Source: Helcococcus sueciensis DSM 17243 | GTDB taxonomy: Bacteria > Bacillota > Clostridia > Tissierellales > Peptoniphilaceae | Reading direction: 5' to 3' | Assembly (NCBI RefSeq): GCF_000423145.1 | Contig: NZ_AUHK01000014.1 | Coordinates: 1-51,444, forward strand | Length of the DNA stretch: 51,444 bases | Shown here: one piece after another, positions 44,751-51,444 of the stretch | Position numbering within the stretch: position 1 is the first letter of the stretch | Layout: every line of letters starts with the position of its first letter | The notes under the pieces: generated by a model | What the model was told of the DNA's origin: nothing | What the model saw: only the letters and a program-made list of their open reading frames with translations | The model's database searches: none | Translations under genes and position numbers: made by a program

Positions 44751-44920
44751 TATAAAGTCCAACTTTTTGGGGTCACCTTATATATGAATGCGTTTTTCTA
44801 TTTTAAAAATCATATTAATCATAATAAAAATGATATTTAATAAATATGTATATAATCACAAATTTAGAGATTATATGTATGTGGAAATATATACTTTTAA
44901 AATATAAAATAAGAAAAATA

Positions 44921-44949
44921 TTGATATACGTTTTCCTTTATAATATAAT
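44921..44949 (+). promoter_or_regulatory. Promoter of EF-G-like gene
   Basis: TTGATA (44921-44926), 17-bp spacer, perfect TATAAT (44944-44949); GGAGGA lies 8 bp before the ATG. The gap 44795-44920 shows nothing but AT-rich sequence. Confidence 0.85.
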
Positions 44950-44981
44950 TATCTTATGAAGTAAATAACGGAGGAAGCTTT

Positions 44982-47063
44982 ATGAAAAACTATAATGCAA
45001 AAAGAATTAGAAATCTTGCTTTAGTAGGACATAGTAGTAGCGGAAAGACCTCTTTATTGGAGGCTATGTTATACAAGGCAGGGGAGATAAAAAAACTTGG
45101 TAATGTTGAATCTGGTAACACAGTATCTGATTTTGATCCTGAAGAAATTGAAAGACAAGCATCTACAAGCTTATCAGTAGCTAGTTTAGAATGGAAAGAT
45201 ACTAAAATTAATATACTAGATACACCAGGTTATTTTGACTTTGAAGGTCAAGTAAGAACTGCGTTAAAGACTAGTGAAGCTGCTTTATTTGTTATTGATG
45301 CCCAAGCTGGTATAGAAGTAGGGACAGAAAAATATTGGAAATACTGTGAAAAAATCGGACTTCCAAGAATTATATTTGTAAACAGCATCGATAAGGAAGA
45401 TATTAATTTTAATGAAGTAGTAGCTAATCTACACGTACAGTTTGGTAAAAAGGTTACACCATTAGTATTGACTTTAGGAGACGGAGCAAATCCAGGCCAT
45501 GGTAAAGAGTTTAAAGGTCTAATTGACGTAATGACAAAAGAAGCATATGTATATAATGGATTTGGTAGAGACAGTAAGCCGATACCTGATATTCGTATGC
45601 TAGAAGTTGAAGAAGTATTCAATCAACTTGCGGAAACTGTAGCTCTTTCAGATGATTCATTGATGGAAAAGTTCTTTGAAGGAATTAATTTCACAACTGA
45701 AGAATTTTCTAAAGGTATTACTAATGCTATGCTTGCAGGTAATGTAGTTCCACTATTAGTTGGTTCTGCAAAAGAAGGATATGGTATTGACGAATTATTA
45801 GATATAATTTCTTATTATATGCCTTCACCAGCAAATCCAGAAGCTCATGCAGGTATTAGAGTTAAAGAAGGAGAAAACCTTCCTGTAGACGAAAATGGTC
45901 CATTTTCAGCATATGTATTTAAGACTTATATGGATCCATTTATTGGTAAGATATCATTAATCAAAGTAATGTCAGGAAAATTAAATAAAAATGATACAAT
46001 ATACAATCTATCAAGAGATGTAGAAGATAAATTTGCAGGATTATTTAGATTAAATGGTAAGAAACAAATTGAAATAGAAGAAGTAGTTGCAGGGGATATT
46101 GCAGCGATAACAAAACTTGATGAAACAGAAACAGGAGATACACTAGGTGTAAAAGGTTCCAAAGTAATATATAAAGTTTTAAGTCAACCACAAGCATCTC
46201 TGAAATATGCAATTGTACCAAAATCTAAAAAAGATGAAGATAAGATTGGTCAAGCTTTAGTAAAGATAAGGGAAGAAGATCCTTCATTTGAATTTGAAAG
46301 AAATTCTGAAACAAAACAATTAACTATTTCTGGTGTAGGAAATGTTCAATTGCAAGTAGTTATAAATAAATTAAAAAACAAATATGGTGTAGATATTGAT
46401 ATAATTCCATTACGTATACCTTATAGAGAAACAATAACTACTAAAGCTGAAGTTCAAGGTAAACATAAGAAACAATCCGGTGGTGCAGGTCAATATGGTG
46501 ATGTATTCATAAGATTTGAACCTATCGAAGAAGGATTTGAATTTGCTGAAGAAGTATTTGGTGGAGCGGTTCCAAAGAATTATTTCCCAGCAGTAGAAAA
46601 AGGTCTAGAAGAAGCTTTAGAAAAAGGTGTGTTAGCGGGATATCCAGTAGTAGGTTTAAAAGCTACTCTTTATGATGGATCATATCATCCAGTAGATTCA
46701 AATGAAATGGCATTTAAATTAGCTGCACAATTAGCGTTTAGAGAAGGAACTAAAAAAGCAAATCCAGTATTACTTGAACCAATAATGAAACTCGAAACAA
46801 CTATTCCTGAAGAATATTTAGGGGATGTAATGGGGGACATTAACAAGAAACGTGGTAGAATTTTAGGTATGGATCCACAAGAAGATGGAACGCAAGTTAT
46901 AATGGCTGAAGCTCCATATGCAGAGTTGTTTGAATATGCTATAGATTTACGTTCAATGACACAAGGAAGAGGATCATTTGAAATGGAATTTGTAAGATAT
47001 GAAAGAGTTCCTCATGATCAAGCAGAAAAAATAATTGAGAAAGCTAAGGAAGATGAAGAATAA
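44982..47063 (+). CDS. Elongation factor G paralogue (EF-G2 type)
   Basis: A 693-residue translational GTPase with all five EF-G domains. The G1 loop is GHSSSGKTS (16-24) in place of the AHIDAGKTT of canonical EF-G. The G3 motif is DTPGYFDF, with Tyr84 where canonical factors have the catalytic His; G4 reads NSID instead of NKxD. The domain IV loop GGAGQYGDVFIRFEP is intact. These changes mark the EF-G-like branch that occurs beside the main fusA, with slow GTP hydrolysis and uncertain function. It overlaps the GH13 gene by 11 bp. Confidence 0.88.
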   Translation: MKNYNAKRIRNLALVGHSSSGKTSLLEAMLYKAGEIKKLGNVESGNTVSDFDPEEIERQASTSLSVASLEWKDTKINILDTPGYFDFEGQVRTALKTSEAALFVIDAQAGIEVGTEKYWKYCEKIGLPRIIFVNSIDKEDINFNEVVANLHVQFGKKVTPLVLTLGDGANPGHGKEFKGLIDVMTKEAYVYNGFGRDSKPIPDIRMLEVEEVFNQLAETVALSDDSLMEKFFEGINFTTEEFSKGITNAMLAGNVVPLLVGSAKEGYGIDELLDIISYYMPSPANPEAHAGIRVKEGENLPVDENGPFSAYVFKTYMDPFIGKISLIKVMSGKLNKNDTIYNLSRDVEDKFAGLFRLNGKKQIEIEEVVAGDIAAITKLDETETGDTLGVKGSKVIYKVLSQPQASLKYAIVPKSKKDEDKIGQALVKIREEDPSFEFERNSETKQLTISGVGNVQLQVVINKLKNKYGVDIDIIPLRIPYRETITTKAEVQGKHKKQSGGAGQYGDVFIRFEPIEEGFEFAEEVFGGAVPKNYFPAVEKGLEEALEKGVLAGYPVVGLKATLYDGSYHPVDSNEMAFKLAAQLAFREGTKKANPVLLEPIMKLETTIPEEYLGDVMGDINKKRGRILGMDPQEDGTQVIMAEAPYAELFEYAIDLRSMTQGRGSFEMEFVRYERVPHDQAEKIIEKAKEDEE

Positions 47064-48663
47064 TTGGTGGATTAGAGAAACTATTTATCAAATTTATCCC
47101 AAATCTTTTATGGATTCCAATAATGATGGAATCGGAGATATACAAGGTATAATTAACAGATTAGATTATCTTGAAAATCTTGGAATAGGTGGCATATGGA
47201 TGTCACCTATTTTTAAGTCTCCACAAGCGGATAATGGATATGATATTTCTGATTATGAAGGAATAGATCCTTTATTTGGAAATATGGATGATTTTGATGA
47301 ATTGATTTCTAAGGGAAAAGAAAAAAATATTAAAATAATTTTAGATTTAGTATTATCGCATACTTCAGATGAGCATCCATGGTTTATTGAAGCTTTAAAA
47401 GGGGAAAACAATAAATATCATGATTATTATATTTGGAGAAATGGAGAAAAGGGAAAATTACCAAATGATAAAGTATCAAGTTTTGGAGGTTCTGCGTGGG
47501 AATATGTAGAACATCTTAATAAATATTATTTCCATGAATTTCATACAAAGCAGCCATCTCTAAATTGGGAAAATCCTAATATGAGAAAAGACCTGTATGA
47601 AATGATTAATCGATGGATAGAAAAAGGTGTCGAAGGCTTTAGACTTGATGTTATTGATACTTTGGCTAAAAATGTGGATAAAGGGAATATGGTAGTTTAT
47701 CCTGATATCTATAAATATATTGATGAACTTTCAAAGGAAACTTTTCAAAAATATAATGCTATGTCTGTGGGAGAGGTGTGGAGTGCAAACTATGATAATG
47801 CTGCAATTTGGGCTAATACAGATAGTTCAAAACTTTCAATGATATTTACTCTTCAGCATATGACACTTGATCAAGGTGTAGATAAATTTGATTTAAAAGA
47901 TTTTGATATTCTTAAATTTAAGGAAATATTTTCTAAATGGCAAACTAATCTGTATGATAAAGCTTATCAAGCTAATGTTTTAGAAAATCATGATGTACCA
48001 AGGATAGTATCAAGATGGGGAAATGACAAACAATATCATCGTGAATCTGCTACTATGTTTGCTAATATTCAATTATCACTTATGGGAACTCCCTTTATAT
48101 ATCAAGGTCAAGAAATTGGTATGACAAATCTATATTGGGATGATATCAGTAAATATGATGATATTGAGACTATAAATTATTATAACGAAGAAATATCAAA
48201 AGGCTTAGATAAAGATGAAATTATGCAAAAAATAATGACTAAATCACGTGATAATGCAAGAACTCCTATGCAATGGGATGAAAGTAAATATGCTGGTTTT
48301 AGTAATATTAAGCCTTGGATTGATGTAAATGATAATTATTTAAGTATAAATGTTTTATATCAATTAAATGATAAGGATTCAATTCTGAATTATTATAAAA
48401 ACATGATTAAATTAAGAAAGAAATATGAAGTTTTTATAAATGGAAAATTTGAACCGATATTAGATGAATATGAAGAAATATTTGCTTTCAAAAGAAAAAA
48501 TGATAATGAAGAGATAATTATTATTAATAATTTTAGTGAAGAAAATATTGAAATTAAAGAAATATATGATTTTGAAAAATATGAAATTATTTCTCATAAT
48601 TATAATAATTTAGAAGATTATCTGAGACCTTATGAAGCTATAATATTTTATAGAAATTTATAG
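47053..48663 (+). CDS. GH13 alpha-glucosidase (oligo-1,6-glucosidase type)
   Basis: A 536-residue GH13 enzyme. WWIRETIYQIYPKSFMDSNNDG at the N-terminus is the usual start of this subfamily. Catalytic residues are D199 (GFRLDVID), E241 (SVGEVW) and D314 (LENHDVPR). It hydrolyses alpha-1,6 or alpha-1,4 gluco-oligosaccharides; trehalose-6-phosphate hydrolase is a close alternative. No signal peptide, so cytoplasmic. The ATG at 47053 is within the EF-G-like tail, with AAGGAAG upstream. Functional linkage to the EF-G paralogue is not evident. Confidence 0.9.
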   Translation: MKNNWWIRETIYQIYPKSFMDSNNDGIGDIQGIINRLDYLENLGIGGIWMSPIFKSPQADNGYDISDYEGIDPLFGNMDDFDELISKGKEKNIKIILDLVLSHTSDEHPWFIEALKGENNKYHDYYIWRNGEKGKLPNDKVSSFGGSAWEYVEHLNKYYFHEFHTKQPSLNWENPNMRKDLYEMINRWIEKGVEGFRLDVIDTLAKNVDKGNMVVYPDIYKYIDELSKETFQKYNAMSVGEVWSANYDNAAIWANTDSSKLSMIFTLQHMTLDQGVDKFDLKDFDILKFKEIFSKWQTNLYDKAYQANVLENHDVPRIVSRWGNDKQYHRESATMFANIQLSLMGTPFIYQGQEIGMTNLYWDDISKYDDIETINYYNEEISKGLDKDEIMQKIMTKSRDNARTPMQWDESKYAGFSNIKPWIDVNDNYLSINVLYQLNDKDSILNYYKNMIKLRKKYEVFINGKFEPILDEYEEIFAFKRKNDNEEIIIINNFSEENIEIKEIYDFEKYEIISHNYNNLEDYLRPYEAIIFYRNL

Positions 48664-48670
48664 AATAGAA

Positions 48671-48750
48671 AATAGGGAGAAAAAAATGAGCTGAACTATC
48701 AATTCGGTTTCCGAATTTTGTCGTTCAGCTCAAAACAATCTCTATTTTTA
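48671..48750. terminator. Long nested bidirectional terminator
   Basis: Three stacked stems: AATAGGGAGA / TCTCTATT (48671-48680 / 48739-48746, one bulge), TGAGCTGAAC / GTTCAGCTCA (48687-48696 / 48723-48732) and AATTCGG / CCGAATT (48701-48707 / 48711-48717). T runs lie on the plus side and A runs on the left. It separates the convergent GH13 and Crp genes. Confidence 0.85.
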
Positions 48751-49452
48751 TATTAATATATTATCTAATTGTGCTTCATCTAATATAAGTAATTTACCTC
48801 TTGAAACTATTTTCAATATACCTTCTTCTTCAAATTGATTTAACTTTCGGCTCATTGTTTCACGTGAAATTCCGGCTAAAGATCCTAATTCTTCTTGTGT
48901 AATTTTATAACTAATCAGTATTCCATCACCAGTTTCTTTACCATATAAACCAATCAAAGTTTTTAATAATTTTGCTACTTTTTCATCAGTGTTAATAACT
49001 GAAAGACGGTCAATTAATTCTTCAGCTTTTCTTATTCTTTCAAAAGATTGTTCTATAACAGCGAGTAAAAAGCCTACATTGTATTTTAATACTTTTAAGA
49101 CATCATGTGAAGAAATAGTAATAACTTTCACCTTTGAAAGTGCAGAAGCATTATATTCATATTTATCTCCTGATAAGATATTGTGTCCACCGATAAAATC
49201 TGAAGGTCCATAGATATAAAGTATTTGTTCTTTTCCATCAGACATTATTTTTGTAACTTTTATTTCACCTGAAAGAATTATGAACATTTTATCTGCGGGA
49301 TCATGAGATCTGAATATGATTTCTCCCTTTGTAAATTCACGAGAAATCATATTTTTCTTTATTTTATCGAATTCTTCAATAGATAAATTATTTAATAGCG
49401 GAAATTGCTTAAGATTATTCAAATTTTGATTATTTAAATTCGTTTCTTTCAT
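48748..49452 (-). CDS. Crp/Fnr-family transcriptional regulator
   Basis: A 234-residue regulator: cyclic-nucleotide-binding-like beta-roll (about 20-135, FTKGEIIFRSHDPADKMFIILSGEIKV), a dimerisation helix, and a winged HTH (about 165-230) with ITQEELGSLAGISRETMSRKLNQFEEEG. It lacks the N-terminal cysteine cluster of Fnr, so oxygen sensing by an Fe-S cluster is unlikely; the ligand is unknown. Upstream an inverted repeat CGATT-N8-AATCG (49475-49492) might be its own operator. Confidence 0.88.
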   Translation of the reverse strand: MKETNLNNQNLNNLKQFPLLNNLSIEEFDKIKKNMISREFTKGEIIFRSHDPADKMFIILSGEIKVTKIMSDGKEQILYIYGPSDFIGGHNILSGDKYEYNASALSKVKVITISSHDVLKVLKYNVGFLLAVIEQSFERIRKAEELIDRLSVINTDEKVAKLLKTLIGLYGKETGDGILISYKITQEELGSLAGISRETMSRKLNQFEEEGILKIVSRGKLLILDEAQLDNILI

Positions 49453-49555
49453 AGTTACCTTTTCTTATTGCACACGATTTATATTTTAATCGATCATTAA
49501 ATTTAAAGAGAATATATTTTTGAAAAACATTTTTTAGAATTATATTTTTCTAAAA

Positions 49556-49732
49556 TTATCGTTTGTCTGTTAGCTTTTTAATTACAAATAATATTAAAAG
49601 TACTAAAAAAGCAATCCAAAGTATTTTAATTGCTAATCCTGTTATAATCTTCATTGCTGAAAATACTACATATAAAATAGCAAGCACTAATATAACTGCT
49701 ATTAGTATCCCTAATTTATTTTTATCATTCAT
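49556..49732 (-). CDS. Small two-helix membrane protein
   Basis: A 58-residue ORF: MNDKNKLG, a hydrophobic helix (about 8-28), a short AMKIITG linker, a second helix (about 33-52) and a basic tail KKLTDKR. GGAG lies 8 nt before the ATG on the minus strand. The length, paired helices and positive tail look like a real small membrane protein. I do not recognise the family. It lies upstream of, and in the same direction as, the Crp gene. Confidence 0.6.
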   Translation of the reverse strand: MNDKNKLGILIAVILVLAILYVVFSAMKIITGLAIKILWIAFLVLLILFVIKKLTDKR

Positions 49733-49881
49733 AATTTACTCCTCATTTTTTGTATATATTTATTATACCATATTCTTAAATATGTGGAATTTAATAATAT
49801 AATATCGATTTCTATATTTAATATAAATTTTTAATATTCATTTAAATGAATGTTTAAAAGAGGGAAAAATAAACTTGTTAT

Positions 49882-49910
49882 TTGAAAAAGTTTTCAGAAT
49901 GTAGTACAAT
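49882..49910 (+). promoter_or_regulatory. Promoter upstream of DUF2599-like gene
   Basis: TTGAAA (49882-49887), 17-bp spacer, TACAAT (49905-49910). Confidence 0.65.
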
Positions 49911-49988
49911 AATGGTAATATAGTAAATATTTAAATAAAATAATATATATGTAATGCAAGTTAGTGTAAATCGAATTCAAGGGGGGAT

Positions 49989-50036
49989 ATGAAAATTGAT
50001 GAATCAGACAAAAGGTTATTAATTCTTAAATTGTAG
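49989..50036 (+). CDS. Possible 15-residue leader ORF
   Basis: MKIDESDKRLLILKL, starting 2 nt after a run of six G that can act as a strong ribosome site. It lies in the 5' region of the DUF2599-like gene. It could be a regulatory leader peptide or chance; there is no further support. Confidence 0.25.
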   Translation: MKIDESDKRLLILKL

Positions 50037-50164
50037 GACGTGACGAATTCTTATAAAATATTATATTTTATGAATAAATAATGTATAGCATACTAATTCA
50101 TAACATCAGTTTTGTAAAGAAATTTTTAGAACCAAAATATATTACGAAAAAAAGGAGAATTTAA

Positions 50165-50593
50165 ATGAGAAAAAAAATAGCTTTTATATTATTGTTGATA
50201 ATGATTTTCCCAACCTTATCAAATACAGTTAATGCGAATAATGGCGAAACTGAATTAGCTGATGTAAGAAATGAAGTAGTTCTTAGAGTCGATCCTAACT
50301 TACAGCGTTTTAGAGAAATGTTCCATGATTACTTTTATAGTGGTTATTTTGAAACAAAAAATGGAAAAATAACTTTGACATTACATCCAAAATTATGGGC
50401 ATGGTCAAGTTCGGACAAAAGTAATGCGTGGATGTCTGTATATGCCACATTTTATCGGTCTCATCATTGGGCTAATACATCAGTTATGCATGATCAGTTT
50501 TATTGTCATGCTAGATTAGCTTATCAACTTATAGAAAGAGAATGGAATTTAGAACCTTGGAGAACTTCAATGAATCCAATAACATGTAATTAG
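50165..50593 (+). CDS. Secreted DUF2599-like protein
   Basis: A 142-residue exported protein. The signal peptide runs to about NTVNA-NN (residue 24). The mature part ends MHDQFYCHARLAYQLIEREWNLEPWRTSMNPITCN, whose M-DQ-xCHA and WNLEPWR signatures with paired Cys residues (113 and 141) recall the DUF2599 family of secreted proteins of unknown role. One disulfide is likely. The gene is followed after 9 bp by a membrane protein gene. A secreted toxin with a membrane immunity partner, or a surface factor, are speculations. Confidence 0.7.
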   Translation: MRKKIAFILLLIMIFPTLSNTVNANNGETELADVRNEVVLRVDPNLQRFREMFHDYFYSGYFETKNGKITLTLHPKLWAWSSSDKSNAWMSVYATFYRSHHWANTSVMHDQFYCHARLAYQLIEREWNLEPWRTSMNPITCN

Positions 50594-50602
50594 CGAGGTA
50601 TT

Positions 50603-51079
50603 ATGTCTATAATACATTTAATTTTTATAATATTATTTGGATTGGGATCTATAATTATCCCAATATATACTTTAGTAAAAAAAGATAATAAAATAACGAA
50701 AAATACTATTTTAATGACATATACATTTTTAGCTTTAACTTTTATAGTATGTTTGTTAGTATATCTCACATTTCATGATAGCAGTGCTTTACTTGATGTT
50801 GGTGGGGCATTAGCTAGATGTTCCATTATTTTATGGATTGTAGTTTTAGCACTATTACTAATAAATACAAATATTCTAAAAACTCAAATAAATGAAATAA
50901 AATATCTAAGCATGATGACTTTTAATTTGGTATTAGCTCAATATGCGATAAGTTATTATATGCTGGTGAATACAAATGACAATGCTGCAAGTCTAAAAAA
51001 TCCTATAAATTTAGTATTCGTATTTGCAGTTGCGGGATTGAGTTTAATCGCACATCAATGGATAAAGAAGAATAAATAG
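50603..51079 (+). CDS. Multi-pass membrane protein, partner of DUF2599-like gene
   Basis: A 158-residue protein with about five membrane segments (roughly 4-22, 36-58, 70-88, 100-122, 135-153) and a basic C-terminus HQWIKKNK. GAGG precedes the ATG. No family recognised. It is probably cotranscribed with the DUF2599-like gene. An immunity or export role is guesswork. Confidence 0.7.
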   Translation: MSIIHLIFIILFGLGSIIIPIYTLVKKDNKITKNTILMTYTFLALTFIVCLLVYLTFHDSSALLDVGGALARCSIILWIVVLALLLINTNILKTQINEIKYLSMMTFNLVLAQYAISYYMLVNTNDNAASLKNPINLVFVFAVAGLSLIAHQWIKKNK

Positions 51080-51135
51080 AAATACAAAAAGAGGAGGTAC
51101 GTAAGTAAGGTGACCCCAAAAAGTTGGACTCTATA

Positions 51136-51171
51136 CCAGAGACATTTAGAAATATTTGTCTCTGGTTTTTT
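51136..51171 (+). terminator. Inward-facing terminator in second IS copy
   Basis: CCAGAGACA (51136-51144) pairs with TGTCTCTGG (51157-51165), then six T. Here it stops transcription coming from the DUF2599-like operon. Confidence 0.88.
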
Positions 51172-51205
51172 GTAGTCCTAATATTTCCCCTAGGGGAAAT
51201 CGCAG

Positions 51206-51444
51206 CTAAGCTGCATTTAATTTTCTGTATTCAACTGGACTTAAATATCCAAGTTTTTCCTTTATTCTATCTTCATTGTAATATTTTATATATTCTTCAA
51301 TCGTTTTTTTTAGCTCGCTAAATGATTTAAATGTTCTTCCATAGTAAATTTCTTGTTTTAATATTCCGAAAAAATTCTCCATAGGAGAATTATCTAAGCA
51401 ATTTCCTTTTCTTGACATACTCTGTAAAATTCCGTTATTTTCTA
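51206..51444 (-). CDS. IS3-family OrfB, C-terminal part
   Basis: The reverse strand reads without interruption from the window edge to a TAG at 51206: LENNGILQSMSRKGNCLDNS, then PMENFFGILKQEIYYGRTF, ending EYRKLNAA. It includes the DDE glutamate. It is homologous to residues from about 214 of the complete OrfB; the rest lies outside. Confidence 0.9.
   Translation of the reverse strand, partial: ENNGILQSMSRKGNCLDNSPMENFFGILKQEIYYGRTFKSFSELKKTIEEYIKYYNEDRIKEKLGYLSPVEYRKLNAA

Larger units (their letters stand above)
43171..44780 (+). mobile_element. IS3-family element (IS150-like), complete copy
   Basis: A 1610-bp element bounded by inverted repeats TGACCCCAAAAAGTTGGAC (43172-43190 and, reversed, 44757-44775), with terminal extensions that do not match each other. 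TATATGAA is present at both junctions. It encodes a two-HTH OrfA and a DDE OrfB. The left end is a 42-bp tandem duplication (repeats start at 43167 and 43209). A perfect 18-bp palindrome with core TCCCCTAGGGGA (44686-44703) and an inward-facing terminator lie at the right end. A second copy starts at 51106. Confidence 0.92.
49733..50164 (+). promoter_or_regulatory. Long 5' region of the DUF2599-like gene
   Basis: No protein-coding gene of normal size is here. It holds a perfect 16-bp palindrome ATTCATTTAAATGAAT (49836-49851), the promoter at 49882-49910, a short ORF at 49989-50036 and an AT-rich inverted repeat ATAAAATA-TTA-TATTTTAT (about 50054-50073). The distance from predicted start site to ATG is about 245 nt, long for this window. 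A regulatory leader is possible. Confidence 0.45.
51106..51444 (-). mobile_element. Second IS3-family copy, reverse orientation (runs off window)
   Basis: The right end of the element at 43171-44780 recurs here in reverse: TAAGG, the inverted repeat TGACCCCAAAAAGTTGGAC (51111-51129), the terminator stem and the TCCCCTAGGGGA palindrome (51183-51200). The coding part differs in about 5 of 70 residues, so the copies are not a recent duplicate pair. It begins right after GAGGAGGTAC (51091-51100), a strong ribosome-site sequence without a following gene. Confidence 0.93.

Noticed and set aside
45248-45622. 124-residue minus-strand frame inside the EF-G-like gene
   Set aside because: Antisense shadow of a well-supported coding region; no start signal.
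48748-49452. Oxygen-sensing Fnr identity for the Crp-like regulator
   Set aside because: No cysteine cluster is present in the protein, so an Fe-S sensor is not supported.
49563-49802. 79-residue plus-strand frame opposite the small membrane ORF
   Set aside because: The reverse-strand ORF has a proper ribosome site and membrane-protein composition; the plus-strand frame has neither.

Overview
The window comes from an AT-rich, low-GC Gram-positive bacterium. The signs are strong AGGAGG ribosome sites, lipoprotein signal peptides, a Gram-positive cell-wall gene pair with WalR-like boxes, and AGA/ATA-rich codon use. The gene content fits an anaerobic, host-associated member of the Bacillota (a Helcococcus/Peptoniphilaceae-like organism is my best guess, not demonstrated). 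I see no tRNA, rRNA or CRISPR array.

Positions 1-22440 hold a glycan-degradation island. It begins at the cut-off end of an IS110-family element. Next are a very large GH2 beta-galactosidase and a 1595-residue protein that fuses two GH84 N-acetylglucosaminidase modules around a GH33 sialidase module. An LplB/LplC-type sugar ABC transporter follows (ATPase, YesL-like protein, two permeases, lipoprotein receptor), then GH38 and GH125 alpha-mannosidases, a convergent RpiR-type regulator, two ROK sugar kinases and a GH1 enzyme. None of the glycosidases has a signal peptide. The simplest reading is that sialylated complex-type (N-glycan-like) oligosaccharides are imported intact and trimmed in the cytoplasm: sialic acid, galactose, GlcNAc, then mannose, with kinases trapping the monosaccharides. 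A good cre-like site lies before the receptor gene.

Positions 22441-23200 are a non-coding stretch of repeats and decayed copies of the 3' end of a small CsbD-like gene. Positions 23200-30920 hold mostly housekeeping genes: a Na/Pi cotransporter, an HD hydrolase, an AI-2E-type permease, a TtcA-like tRNA thiolase, a SurA-like membrane protein, a glutaredoxin-like protein and a HAD phosphatase. Positions 31170-33340 encode a DUF1538 membrane protein coupled to a tandem PII-like protein.

Positions 33420-39260 are a pyruvate/acetoin dehydrogenase operon plus lipoate ligase. In it the lipoyl domain sits on E3, and E2 carries two subunit-binding domains instead. Positions 39390-43140 encode a rhodanese-like lipoprotein and two secreted SH3-repeat wall proteins (one with a double-psi-barrel-like tail, one with an M23 peptidase). 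The two wall genes share a promoter architecture with three TGTAAY boxes spaced 11 bp apart.

An IS3-family element (43171-44780) is inserted in the loop of the M23 gene's terminator. After it come an EF-G paralogue, a GH13 alpha-glucosidase, a Crp/Fnr regulator and a 58-residue membrane ORF. The last unit is a secreted DUF2599-like protein followed by a membrane protein. That unit is cut by a second, diverged copy of the same IS, just after what looks like the ribosome site of a lost downstream gene.
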